Source: Liolophura sinensis
Taxonomy: Eukaryota > Mollusca > Polyplacophora > Chitonida > Chitonidae
Direction of reading: 5' to 3'
Assembly (NCBI RefSeq): GCF_032854445.1
Contig: NC_088295.1
Location: 22,803,385 to 22,867,384 of the forward strand
DNA length: 64,000 nucleotides
Shown here: piece after piece, positions 10,136 through 22,305 of the stretch
How positions within the stretch are numbered: position 1 is the stretch's first letter
How the letters are laid out: every line of letters begins with the position of its first letter
Notes under the pieces: model-generated
The model's input: only the letters and a program-made list of their open reading frames with translations
Databases searched by the model: none
What the model was told of the DNA's origin: nothing
Translations under genes and position numbers: made by a program

Positions 10136-13100
10136 CTACTTATAGAGGAACATCTCCCACAGGATCCACGACACGAACTGGAAGACATCCGTGTACACGC
10201 CAGGTTTCATTGGCTGAGCGCAGTCCGTGGGTCCCGCCCCTCCCCAGCTCACGATGCCTACGAAATACACAGAAAAATTATGCTCCATTTTCATGGAAGC
10301 GCACGAAAAAAATAAAAGAAAAGAAGTAGCACAAGAGATTCCACCGAGTCTGACGCCATTCAGGTAGACGTCCAAATTATGACTTATAATCTTTCCACAA
10401 TAGCAACGGCGTTTTACACCATGAGATTGCACGTTTTAAAATTGACTCTAGGGAGTGCAACATAACTGAACACAACCGTAGCCACTGATCATTACCTACA
10501 ACTGATGTCAAAACAACGAAGACAAATGCACATTCCTACAGTGTATATACAGCAGAAAGAAAACCTCACCTTTGATGAACCATTTACCAAAGTTCTGGAA
10601 CTGAAGCGGACTTCCGCTGTCTCCCTGAGCGACAAGCATAAAAAATGAACAGAAAATTTATCCAGATATGTAATGAGAACGAATATAGTTTGTTAGGCAT
10701 TTTGAAAAAAAGTCTAGTTGAAAAACTTGAAAAATAACAGAGAAATCATCATTTGACCAAAATTTGCCCTATTATAATATCTGACATATTTACAAAAATC
10801 TGAATTAATAAATATTAACTTAACCCCACGCATTAAATTCACGTGTTGTCATTTTGAAAACAAATATATTTTCATCACATGTGTCCTTGCCTCCCGCATC
10901 GTTTCCAACATAGAACACGCTCTCTGCCAGACTGTACTGGCAACACTTACATTTCACGTGTTCCTGCCTGTAGTATCCTACGCAGAACAGACTCTCTCTC
11001 ACCATTTCAGTCTGTATTTATAAGGCTTTATTTTAATACGTCATATATTCCTGTATCCACTCGTATCCATCAGAGAACAGGCTCTCTCACTCTTAGACTG
11101 TACTGGCTACACATACATCACACGCATCCCTCTTTCCCAACTCATATCGAGCACAAAACCCGGTCTCACCCTCAGAATGCATTGATAGCACTTACATCAC
11201 ACGTATCCCTGCCTCCCAACTCGTATCCAGCGCAGAACATGCTCTCTGTTAGGTTCTGCTGACAACAATTGAAGTTTTGACAAGTTTGGCGAGGAATCAA
11301 AGGGAGAGCCACCTGTCGAAGGGTTGAGGACATCTTAATCATCCCTATCAATAAAAGTTGTCTTTTTTAGACATTGTCATTCCTGAATTTAAGCAATATA
11401 TATAGATCAGTGATCAAAGGAGAAAAAATCAACTGTATATGGAAATGATGGTATAATATCGTATTATGCAACATCTGAGCTCCGAACATCTATACTTTTT
11501 GAAATAGCACACTTACCATTTATCTTAATATTGCCTTAACTGTTACTGGACTCTGACGCCCATGCAGTGTCTGGCAAGCTTTCGCTGTACTTGGTACAAA
11601 GCAAGCCAAAATATAAAGCAAACATTAAAAGGGAAATATATTAGGAAAAACTTCTTCGTGTATAGTTTTGACAAAGATCTCACCAGGAATGCCACCTGAC
11701 TTCGTTGCTCCCCACCCTGTAGCCACCAGTTCTTTCCAATGTTCCAAAGGCCCTGCGTTTGGGGAAGGCAGACAAATCAGAGAAATGCTTTGTGATTTTC
11801 TAGCTGGTGACGTCAACTTCACCAAGGCTATGTCGTTATCCAGTGTCCTTATGTTATAGAAAGGATGGATGATAACTTTTTCGATTTCCAAATCCTGCTC
11901 CGTATCCTCTTCTTCGTCCAGCAAAGTTTTCCCAGCACGCACGATGTAGCTGGAGTAGGTTACGACACCAGCCTGCAGCCTACAAGGAACACACAAAATA
12001 GTCCATTTTGGTGTAGGCGAAACGTGAACATTCAACCTGAGTTTATTTATATATTCATAATTCTTATTATTATAATTATTAACACCCGCCACACTAAAAT
12101 ATTTTCAAATACCCATTTCTCCTGAAAGAAAAAGCCGAAAAAATATTAAGCACCATATTTGCAATAACTTTTCATGCTCTTTCGTATGATATTTGCATCA
12201 CTTTATGTTTTCTTCTCCTTTAAGCTTAAAATCATGGAAACATTTTATGTATGTATATACAATATTCACTCCAAACATTTTTGCTGGTGCAACAACTTGA
12301 CTACGTGCTACATCAGCAGGCATCGCCAGTGTGTAGTAAAAGTAATGGTATCATCTTGAGTATACTTGCTTTGAGCTTAGTGATGCCTCTAGAATTAATT
12401 CATTTTTTTGCTTTCCGCCTATAAATGAGTTGTTCCTCCGAGTCAAAGCCAGAAGCCAGGGTCCACTTGCAGGAAGTTCTCCGGTTTGGTTAACATTAAG
12501 AGCACATGACTATAATGCCTATACAGTGATATTAACGCTGATAGGGTTTCGTGCAAATGGGCCCTAGTCTTTGGCAAAACACTACTTCACAGATTTCTGA
12601 CTAGAGGTGAGTAGGCCTACTGTTACACCTAGCACACTGGTGATACAACCATAAAGTCGTTAGTGCAAATATACTATACTTACATATCAAAACAATGCGC
12701 TGCAGTTAGAACCCATCGCTCATCAATGAGTGAGCCACCACAAATGTGATTCTCTAGTGTTGTCTGATATATTGATACCTGGAAAGTAAAGTTAATGACA
12801 TATACTGGGGTACGTTTTCCCTCGCAGTGACGATTCGGGTCAAAGTTTGATTGACCAGGGATCGATTCCACAAATCAAGTCATGATGTAAAGCCCTTCCC
12901 CAATACTTAGTTTTTAGTACTGGAGGGGTTGAAAATACCATCGAAAAAGCAGGAGTCAGCAATTGGTAACACAGATAAGGTCCCAATGACTTTTGTGCGG
13001 GAAACGTTCCCCAACGATCGTCCTTAAGAACAGCGATCACTTTCCCTTTGATGGTCGGTATCCCTTTCTTTCTCTTTTTTGGGGCTCGTAGCGCATAACG

Positions 13101-14247
13101 CCATGTGGAAACGCCACGTGACAAAATAATTACAGGGAAATGAGGGTGGTTTGTGAAACAAGTCCCAGTCATTTCGCCAGGAGGGTTTTCGCGATGCAGG
13201 GAAGCTGACCTCCGAAAGTTTCGAAGCTATTTTTTCATGGAATAGCAAGGTCGAATCTACCTCTAAACTAGACAAAAGCATCAGTTAACTGGCTGAGTGC
13301 GACAATTATCTCTGCTCACAAATCTTACCACTGCCATGAGGTCATTCTTGAGCATATTGCTAAACATGGTTAAAATAAAATCATTACAAAGTATAAAAGT
13401 CTCAACCGTGCACAGTGAAAATTTCTTACCATCCATGGCCAGCTTCCAGGTATAGCCTGTCTACCGCCAACTATCTTGTAGTGCGGGTTAATAGGAGGAA
13501 TATCCTGAAGACCACACCTCTTCTGAGCGTGCTGCTGGCGTTTGTGATACCACTGTGAAAAACGCTGTGTCAGGTGCTTGTCTGCCACTAACCGGTCGCC
13601 CAAGATGTCCTCTTCCAGTCCGTCTGGTATGGGGATATTCACATGACCTGAGCGGAAATACAAGTATAGTCAAGTAAAACTGCTAAGCCTGCAAGGGACT
13701 TGAAAAACTGAAATATATGTAGATGTTTTCTCATGTTTGGACATAATAATTACAATTATTGACATACACATTTTATCAGTATTAGAATATAAGGGCATGG
13801 AACAGCGCAGCATGATAATGGATATCGGAATATTGTTTTCTTGTATATATATGCAGCCGCTGTATCAGTTGAGTTTCCGCGTGCCGGAGCATCATACAAA
13901 ATATTTAAGTCTGTTACTGCCTTTTGACGATAGAAAGCACCTAGCGAAAATAAAAAACACAGATTGTTAAATTCTTTTATACTTTTCTGACAGAAATGTT
14001 CGCAGAGAGACCTATAGAGAAACCGTTTTCCATCATATATATATGTTAATCCATATACATATGTATATGATACTGCCTGTGGCATGAAACCAATGCATGA
14101 TCACATACATTGGTCTGTATAATGCATACACGCGGAGTGATAACAAATATGATGGCCATTCTCACGTGAACTAATGGTGGGAAATCCCAGCAAGAGGGTA
14201 CCAAGGCAAACGCCCAAAACAACGTTCACCCTCATCATCAGCGGCAT
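10136..14247 (-). CDS. Secreted trypsin-like serine protease, intact
   Basis: Seven exons join in phase to a 338-aa open frame: 14247-14166, 13647-13430, 12778-12684, 11979-11684, 11344-11196, 10624-10570, 10257-10136. Exon 1 encodes a signal peptide ([20 protein letters not shown]) and ends in phase 1. Exon 2 holds a charged pro-region, a cysteine (KRCGLQ) expected to tether the propeptide, and the activation site YK|IVGG at residue 85. Catalytic His128 is in TAAHC, Asp181 in DNDIAL, Ser283 in GDSGSP. Asp277 in RDTC predicts trypsin-like specificity. The residue two after the catalytic Ser is Ser, where GDSGGP has Gly. The last exon has IVSWGG and PGVYTDV. Length and intron plan match the neighbour at 3.6-8.9 kb, so the pair is a tandem duplication. 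Substrate and process are unknown; digestion or extracellular zymogen cascades are possible roles. The exon 5 acceptor (TTGATAG|GG) is the least certain junction. Confidence 0.88.
10873..11270 (-). repeat. Five tandem copies of the 3' half of a protease exon, four decayed
   Basis: Starting from the functional exon 5 end (about 11196-11270, reading [18 protein letters not shown]), four more copies follow downstream on the minus strand. Approximate positions are 11111-11190 ([15 protein letters not shown], still with a GTATGT donor), 11051-11110 ([10 protein letters not shown]), 10951-11010 ([10 protein letters not shown]) and 10873-10950 ([18 protein letters not shown]). Each lacks the front half of the exon ([14 protein letters not shown]) and has substitutions or frame breaks. 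They look like relics of repeated partial-exon duplication inside intron 5 rather than usable alternative exons. Confidence 0.75.
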
Positions 14248-14707
14248 AAGTGTTGGCTAACTTTTCTCTTCGAGGTAAAATAAATCCAGGTATAACCTTA
14301 TGTAGTCAGAATACTTGCCAGAACCAATTGTCTTATTTATGTGCCTTGCCTTTTCTTCAATGCCACACGAATCAACTAACACTCGTGACGGCATGTGTGC
14401 ATGACTTGGTTACCATTGCAAACTTGTTGACTGTATATTACTTCAGATCGGGGGTGACTCATTATTCACCTAACACCGGACTATCTTTACAAAGCGCATT
14501 CGCAGATCTCCTCAATAGCTACTGGTTTTGTGAAGACATTGAACACTTAAAACTAGAACAGTTTAGAGCAACACGTCAAGTCAATGACATACGAAATGAT
14601 GAAGTGCCCTGTCTGATGACATAAGACATCGTTGCTGCATAACCGGTTATGTTACTCTTGACTGGAATTAACGACGCATTCAGCTAGCAGAATCAGGGTG
14701 AAAAGTT

Positions 14708-14927
14708 TTAATTCCTCTCTGTGTCGTTGTAGATAGATATGATTCGAACATGAATAGCGTCGTGCCTATTTAATTCTTTAACATCAGTGATCTTGGTACT
14801 ATGCCTCAGTTGGCGCTCAGCGTATGAGGAATCTACTAAATACTGGTCGGCCCAGTCTCGGTATAACGTGTCTGGTATATTCGGAATGGCGTTTCCTTCA
14901 GTAAATGCTGGCACTGGGTCCGGCTTG
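14708..14927 (-). other. Orphan coding-like exon upstream of the protease gene
   Basis: A good acceptor (TGTCTCCTTGTAG|C) opens a frame of about 73 residues ending TAA at 14708. It is charged and has no repeats. Part of it (IPDTLYRDWADQYLVD) loosely resembles the pro-region of the adjacent protease ([17 protein letters not shown]). It enters in phase 2, whereas that gene's signal exon ends in phase 1, and no good donor precedes the stop. It may be a relic of another protease copy or the last exon of an unseen gene. Confidence 0.35.
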
Positions 14928-17923
14928 CTACAAGGAGACACCATCGTGATATGATCGAAATACTGTTTTCATAACTTCCCTTGAAATATAACATTAAGTT
15001 CAATCAGTCGTCAACTGAAGATTTCCAAAATTGATAAACTCAATACCGATTTACAATAAAGTCTTGACTTCCAATATTAAACGGATTAAACATACTGAAA
15101 CGAAGGACAGTCAGTCAGATTAATTTCATTGTTGCTTTGCACAACAGTGACATCAGAGGATATTCTAAAATATTAAAATAAAGATATTTCATTCTTGATT
15201 TCATAGTTGCTTAACGAACTAGGGATGTCAGAAGCATAATACATCTGACTGATATTTTTGGCCATGATTAAGAAAACTTCAGTTATGTAACGCTTGTGGG
15301 GGTTTAGGCCTACTGGTAAATGAGGCTCGTCAGGGATCGGAAAACCCCCACACACCTCGCCAAGTATAGGAAGAACCCCACACTCTCACCTGGGATCAAG
15401 AGAGCCCCATACACCGAAAGAACCACCCACATCTTGCCATTCAGCGAAAGGACAAATCCTCCCCCCCCCCCCGCCCGCTCCCTCCCAAGACACACACACA
15501 CGCGCGCGCGTTCATCTGCAGAAAAGCGACATCCGAGTCAGCACGAACTGCATGCATTTGATCCGTCCACCCCATTGATCAAAGGACAGAAAACTTTCTC
15601 CAGCACCTCAATCATTCGGTCAGTGAACATAAAATGTACTATCACATTGTTTGTTAATCCAGAAACGATAAACGAATGTGATGGTAACTTCTGAAGAACC
15701 GATTAACGTGTTAGCACACTGCTCAGGTAAACATCGTATTTGGCATCCGAATAAATTCATATCTCCATTAAGGTGCTGTCTTAAATATGATGCTGGCAAT
15801 TTACTTTTTATTCTCTTCAATCGGAAGTTTGCGCGAGTATGGCTAGCGCGTTATTCGGTTGTGGCTTTAGAATATATTGCTTCTAACGTGTATAGCCAAA
15901 AAAGAATATGCTGTTAATTAAGGGGTCATCGTTACGAATCTATTTTTGTAAGGAATATTTTTCTTGAACCTTCCCACTCACAGACTTGATCAAGTTATGC
16001 CCAGCGCTTTCATGTGTAAGGGGAGGACAACCGTGGAAAGGGATCACTCTGTCACTCCATATGGTGCACGAAGCACCAGGGCATAGTGTATATACTTTAG
16101 TAAAGAAATTATCACTTTGTATAATCATGTTTTAGGAACGTATGGACGAATACCTAAGAATGCTTAAATTAGCATGATCACACAAAAGTATAAATTATAT
16201 CCAGTGTATGTGTTGTCTCTACTACATATAGTTGAATATTATGGAAATACTTTTACAGTTATATTTGGTTGGATAAAGCTTTCACTGAGTGGCACTTTAG
16301 GGTTATGGAAAGAGTTACGTGATGAAACTGTGTGAAACTGAATCTCACAAGATGTGAGAACGTGGAGTAAGCTATCTGCGTTACACGAATTAAAGAAACA
16401 TTCTTTGTATAGTTTTGCTCACTTCACTTTTAATGGTCGTATCAGGAATGTTAAAGTCAATTTACATCGTCAAATCAAGATAGCCAACTCAACTTGAAGT
16501 GTTATAAATAAGTAAGAATTCCGCGTAATCGAATAACGTTTTAATGCCAAACCGGACGGTGTGATCTCTTATCAACACTAGCCGCCTCCGCTTCGTTAAT
16601 CTATTCCAACTGTCAGCTTAAGTAGTCTTGTGAAAATATGTCCCATACGACTTACCTGCAGTTCACTTGTCTAGGCCGTTTATACACTGATTCCTTGTGT
16701 TTAAATATTACAAATGGAAATTATGCAGCAAGAATATGATAAACTGTATTTAACATTCAAGTCAACTACAGACAACAGGCAGTAGTTATAGAGGGCAACT
16801 TGACGCCGATGTTTACGAGTTAAATTCCACCATATGGTTTTCATTAAAATGTCAACTCCAACTACACGTGTATATGTTTGATAAATGCAATATCAGATAA
16901 ATCAGGGACGATTTTAAAGAACGTCCGATGATAAAAGTTTCCTGACGATGGTTGATCTACATCGGGGGTAGAGGGGAGGCCGGGAGAGGGATTGAGGGGC
17001 GCACAATACCGCACAGATCTTATAATGTTAAGATTGCTCGTTTTTTTTCTTATTGTTTTTTTTTTCTTTTTTTTTTTTTCCATTGTTTATCTCGACAGTG
17101 CATTTTTGTACAGTTGATCCCTCAAGAAAATATAAAAGAATTTGCGATTTATACTTTCACTCTGTTTTCTTCAAGTCTTGAGTTATACCAATACCTTGAG
17201 CAGATGGTGTGCCAAGGCTACATGTGCACAACCCTGCGTGCCTCCCTTCATTTATTAATCACATCCAACATTTGTTTTGTCATACAATGATTCAGTTCAA
17301 TCTACGTGGAGTCATTTAAACACACTTAGTCGCGTCTTTAAGACAAGCACGTTTTTTTCAATGCGAAATATATGGGCCGTAATCATATATATCCTCATGA
17401 CAGACCAATGCAAGATAGGCCTGCTAAGTCTACATGTATGTCGCAGCATTTACAATCACAATAAGAAACGTGATAAAAAAAAATGCCATGACTGGTGTGA
17501 GCGCCAGTCCAAAGGTCGAAAAGCGAACATAGTCATCCAGGGGTAGCCTGCTATACAAGATGGGTAATACATGAATAATCGAGAATAAATTCTACATGGT
17601 TATTTGCCTTGGGCAATATGATTATTATTTATGACAATATGAATACGATCTTATCAAATTTCTAGGGCAATTTGCCGTGGACGATTTCTCTCTTGGACGA
17701 TTTGGACTGATGGATCTCATTATAATGGTGAAGTTCACTAATCAAGCAATAGTAACAGGCGTACCCTACGTGGTGATATGGAGCATTGTACGGTTTCAAT
17801 GGTTTCAAAAGGCATAAAATGCAACAGGTTATAAGACTTGACTTTAGCAAAATATTTAAGAAAGTGAACGAAGGAAAGATAACTCTGTCTTAGCTCTTCA
17901 CTGTGTGGAGGTAATAACAACAC
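14928..17923. other. Intergenic between the protease pair and UBFD1
   Basis: No confident exon was found. A low-complexity patch (poly-C then CA/CG repeats) lies at 15463-15510 and a poly-T stretch near 17041-17080. A minus-strand start that reads like a signal peptide (MWVVLSVYGALLIPG, ending at a GTGAGA donor) occurs near 15.4 kb but has no partner exon in the right phase. Divergent promoters for the two flanking genes should fall here; none could be identified by sequence. Confidence 0.55.
15463..15510. repeat. Low-complexity C-rich and CA/CG repeat
   Basis: A run of C residues is followed by ACACACACAC and GCGCGCGC. Such alternating purine-pyrimidine DNA can adopt Z-form, but no function is implied. 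Confidence 0.85.
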
Positions 17924-17957
17924 ATGTCAACATCTATCATGGATGCGCCATCTGCGG
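17924..17957 (+). CDS. UBFD1: Candidate first coding exon of UBFD1
   Basis: ATG at 17924 (or the better-context ATG at 17939) opens a short frame reading MSTSIMDAPSA and ends at G|GTACAG in phase 1. The next UBFD1 exon begins at 18729 after TTTATTTCAG, and its 11 bases before ATG 18740 continue this frame without a stop. If used, it lengthens the protein from 297 to 312 aa, close to the human length of about 309. The donor is not a strong consensus. Confidence 0.4.
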
Positions 17958-18739
17958 GTACAGACGGCTTTGTTGTGGTTATTTAATCCCCTTAGACACT
18001 TGCTAATCAGAAATGGCGATTGACCCACTCTCAGATAAAACAATACTTCCGTCTGTAGACATATATCATAGTTTTGCTGACACGTTTTAACGAGAGAAGT
18101 TGACACGTTCAGTATTTAGTTTGCGACGCAGATTTTACTTAGTCACCGACGCTCTCTGTCACTGTCACTCACTGTTTTGACGATGCCTATCTGTTAGTGT
18201 CACCAGCGTTTTAATGCGTGATCTTTTGTTTTGTAAATAATCACAAAAACTAAACGTTGGCATGTATAGAAGTAATCCGACTGAGCCACTTATGCAAAAT
18301 GATTTTCGAACAGTCTTAATGACACCGTGCAATACTTGAAGTTGAAAGTGAAAAAGAGACTAATGTAGCTTCTTGTTCTGACCAATGATCCACACACCTC
18401 TTCAAGATGCATTCGTTTTCTCCACACAGTCAGAATATATTCGTCGCCACTAGGAATACTGAGTATTATATAATGCCTGTATAAGTTCATGCATGTCCTT
18501 TAAATTTGCCTAAATTATGTTTATAAGATGATTTTGGATCTTCAGTCGACATTTTTTGAATGATATTCAACCATACTGAATGTGATATAAGTCTTAGATC
18601 AAGATGTCAGATTATTGATAAAGATACATTTCGCAACTAATGGAGTTTAATTTTTGTTGGCTGGTGTCCAGCCAGATGCAAACTGGAAGGACATTTTGAT
18701 AACTATCTCAAAATTCAATTTATTTCAGGTAATTCAGTG

Positions 18740-21700
18740 ATGGAGGCATCAGACGTTCCTTCAAATCCAACAGACGCCACTGATTCTGGTTCAACAAAAC
18801 AAGATCTTTCAACAGCTGCAGTGGTTGATATACGAACAGAGTGTACAAATAATTCAGCATCTTCATGTGAGTCTATAATCTGTAATGTAGGCAGTAAAGC
18901 CAGTGATGCCAAGCATTTGATTTATTTATTCATACATTTATTTTGATTAACACCACTTTTACTGTTGATTAACACCACTTTTAGGAATTTTTAGCCAGAT
19001 CATTTTTTAAGTTCATGTCAAGTGTTGCTTCTCTTGCCAACTGGTTTAAATAACAAATCTTTATGCTAACAGCTAGCACTTAGAAACTAAATGTATTATT
19101 AATAAAGGAATAAAACAAATCGAGTTTTTCTGAAGTTGGTTTTGTATTCAAAAGGATGAATTTGTCCCTTTGGAAATTTACACCAAAGCATTTTTAAATT
19201 GAAAGTAAGTTTAGTAATTGCAAATAAGTTTTGCAAAGTAGCTCAGTGAAGTGTATTTGTTGGTATTTGTTGGTTAGTCTAATAGTGCATGCATGTTGTT
19301 ATCTTCTGGTATTTTTCAGGCTCACCGTCAGAAAATAACACAGGGAAGGGAGAAGAAGGTGGGGGGTCAGCAAAAGAGGAAGAGGAAAAGCAATCTAAAG
19401 AAACTATAGATTTTAAAGTAATATTTAATAAACAAAAATATGATGTGACATTTCCTTTAGACAGCACCATTGGCAGCCTAAAGACACATATACAAACTTT
19501 AACAGGTAGGTTATCACTGGAACTTACCGTGTGGCACTAAACTGGCAGTCTTGGGCTGTAATCATTTTTATCGTGAAAGCTAAAAACAAGGAGGTGGTAA
19601 GTAGTTGTCTGTTCAAATCCAGTGTAGTACAGCTTCTACTTATTACTCACATTTTGTTAGATATTTGGTCGGGTGGGCTATAAAATACGAGATGAAGCAA
19701 TATTTATATATGCTGATTCCTCCTTGTCATGCTGAGATACATGTAATGCAAAGCCCATAAAATGTTTTCTAAAATGTTTTCTAAAATATATACAGAATAT
19801 TATAAGAGGAGTTTCCTGACAACTTGAAACTCACAAAGACCATTTAAAGCAAAGCATTTTTCCAGATTTAATGCTGTACTGATACTGTTTGAAATTGTAA
19901 CCTGTTGTTGTTTTGTCACATGTATATTCCTTGACTGATATGGTTGATTGTCTTATGAACAGGGGTTCCATCAGCTATGCAGAAACTTATGTTCAAGGGT
20001 GAGTGCAGATGTTTTAACACATAGAAAATGTGTACAGATGAAGTGAGTAGATTTACAATCATGTACATCTGAATGTCAGAATTTATAGTGTTTCCAATGT
20101 ACCATGTTCACAATTGTGTATGTTTTTTTTTGAAAGCTTATATTAAAATTTTTCATTAAACACCTCTAAAAATATGGATAGGCATCCCTTAATAGACCGC
20201 TTAAAACTATGCATAAATATACTTTCATTTTTTTTTTTAGATTTTCATGAAGAGAATTAATGGCTTTCTAACATTCGACTTCTAAGGTGGGCTTTATGGA
20301 CCATACTATCACAGTTTAGGAACTCTGACGTCACAGGAAGTTTTTCCAACTCTAATCACGACACTGGATGTTGTAGTAACTCTTTTTACCTATGACTAAA
20401 AGATTACTGAAATAATGTTCTCAAAAATTCCTTCCTTCTGGTGATCTGACTTCAGAGTTCCTAGATACTGTCAGTATGGTTCATAAAGCCCACCATAGAA
20501 TTCAAATATTTGACTACCTTTCAACATTCTTCAAAAGAATCTTATAAATATAAAAAAGTATTTTACGCATAGTTTTCATTTGTCGGTATGATGAACCTTA
20601 CTTCATATTTTAGTTTTTTTTAATTTAATAAAGACCATATAAATACATACACACAGCTGGAACACACAAACTAATCACATAGTTGGAATCTGAGCTCTTC
20701 AGTGCCTGGAGATACAGATTTTTTTTGTTTCAATATTTCCAACACGAAACTTTCTTAACACGAAATCACAAACCTTAACTTGTTGCTGTAGGGACTGGGA
20801 GTAATAGACTTTTATTTCCAGTATAACTGATGTGAGACATTTCTGTTCCTTTAATAGCCTGTGTAGGAAAGTTAATGACTTCCTATTCCAGTAAATATAT
20901 TCTTATCGTTGACAGGCCTTGCCAAAGATGATGTCACACTTAGAGATCTCAAAGTTACAAAAGGAGCTAAGATTATGGTAGTAGGATCTACATTAAATGA
21001 TGTGTTGTCAGTGGCTCCACCTAGTGCTCAGCAGCTTCAAGAGGAGGCTAAAGCTGCTTCAAGTGTAAAAGAGAGTCTATCACAACAAAAGGTATGCCAT
21101 TTTCATGTAAAAATTGCCCTTTGTATGTATGTGCAATTATATGCATAGAACATTATTAACACTGAACACTTTGTGTTTAGATCTAAAGCATTTGTTTATA
21201 TGCATAATGAAAACTGTGCAACTTGTACGAAGTAAAAAATTTTATCTGTAGTTAAAAAAATTCAGTTTAACGTACATCTTAATATGTCATTATGGCTTTA
21301 AAGCACTAAGAGTGAGACATATTCATTTGATAATAAATGATTTTTATATAATCTTTTTTCTCCCAGAATCATAAAAAGGTGTTAGAGAAATATGGCAAGC
21401 CAGAAGATGCTATGCCAGGATACAAGAATAAAAAGGAGTCTCTTCCTCCCCATCCGATATCTGGCATGTACAACAAGTCAGGGGGGAAAGTTAGACTTAC
21501 ATTCAAGCTTGAAATGGACCAGCTGTGGATTGGTACCAAAGGTAACAGTATCATTTTACATTGCTATAGTAAGCTGAACCAGTGTGTAACATTGTTTGTC
21601 TCAACTGTTTGACAAAATTGTTCTCTTGCATGTTGACAAATAACACATTAAGGCTGCAGTCTTTATGACCTGTAGTCTTGTCTGCAGTAATCGGTCATTT

Positions 21701-22305
21701 TAAACACTGAATTGATTTGTATAATTTTGCAGTCAAAGTGTCTGCTGATATTGTTACACAGGTATTTGTACTATTGCTGTTGGGTTTTTTTTCCAATGTC
21801 TTTTACTAATTTTTTTTCACTAAGGAAAAAAAAATTTTAAACATTTTATGCATGCCTGTAGAGTTACTATTAGTCATTCAGCTCAATATTGACATACCTC
21901 TGCTGCAGAAAGGACAGACAAGATACCCATGAATTCCATTAAGGCTGTGGTTAATGAGCCTATTGTGGACCACGAAGAGTATCATTTAATGGTGAGTGAC
22001 ATATGCTATAAACACAGCATGTAATCCAACTGTGCATATGACTGGCATATAAATAGTTAGTTATCAGTACAAATAACCACAGTAGTCTAGAATGTGTGAT
22101 TCTTGACCTGTTCTTCAATTTACCATGAGATATGGCTAATATTTATGGAAACTGGGGAAATAATCTGTTTTACTGCCATTTTTGATTCCCACAGGGCATT
22201 CAGCTTGGACCGACCGAAGCATCACGGTACTGGGTGTACTGGGTACCAGCTCAATATGTGGATGCTGTCAAAGATGCTATTCTGGGGAAATGGCAGTACT
22301 TCTAG
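18740..22305 (+). CDS. UBFD1: Ubiquitin domain-containing protein UBFD1
   Basis: Seven exons join in phase: 18740-18866 (exon begins 18729), 19320-19505, 19963-19998, 20916-21091, 21367-21541, 21909-21991, 22195-22305, giving 297 aa from ATG 18740. The N-terminal quarter is acidic and Ser/Thr-rich. A ubiquitin-like domain follows (IDFKVIFNKQKYDVTF, then KGAKIMVVGST), spread over exons 2-4 and including a 36-nt micro-exon (VPSAMQKLMFKG). The C-terminal UBFD1 domain is strongly conserved: GMYNKSGGKVRLTFKLE, QLWIGTK, YWVYWVPAQYVDA and the final GKWQYF match the vertebrate protein as I remember it. UBFD1 is an intracellular ubiquitin-like-domain protein linked to polyubiquitin binding and NF-kappaB signalling in mammals; its role here is inferred. 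No signal peptide or membrane segment. It is unrelated to the protease genes on either side and on the opposite strand. An upstream exon probably supplies the true start. Confidence 0.96.
20286..20494. mobile_element. MITE-like element with about 50-bp terminal inverted repeats
   Basis: The left end GGTGGGCTTTATGGACCATA and the complement of the right end (GGTGGGCTTTATGAACCATA) match, and similarity continues through AGGAACTCTGA about 35 bp further in. The 209-bp unit has no coding capacity. It sits in UBFD1 intron 3 between 19998 and 20916. Flanking target-site duplication could not be fixed by eye. Length, inverted ends and lack of ORF are typical of a non-autonomous DNA transposon. Confidence 0.8.

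Noticed and set aside
15310-15501. Possible signal-peptide exon (MWVVLSVYGALLIPG) on the minus strand
   Set aside because: Its donor is phase 1, but the only nearby exon (14927) needs phase 2, and the surrounding sequence is low-complexity.
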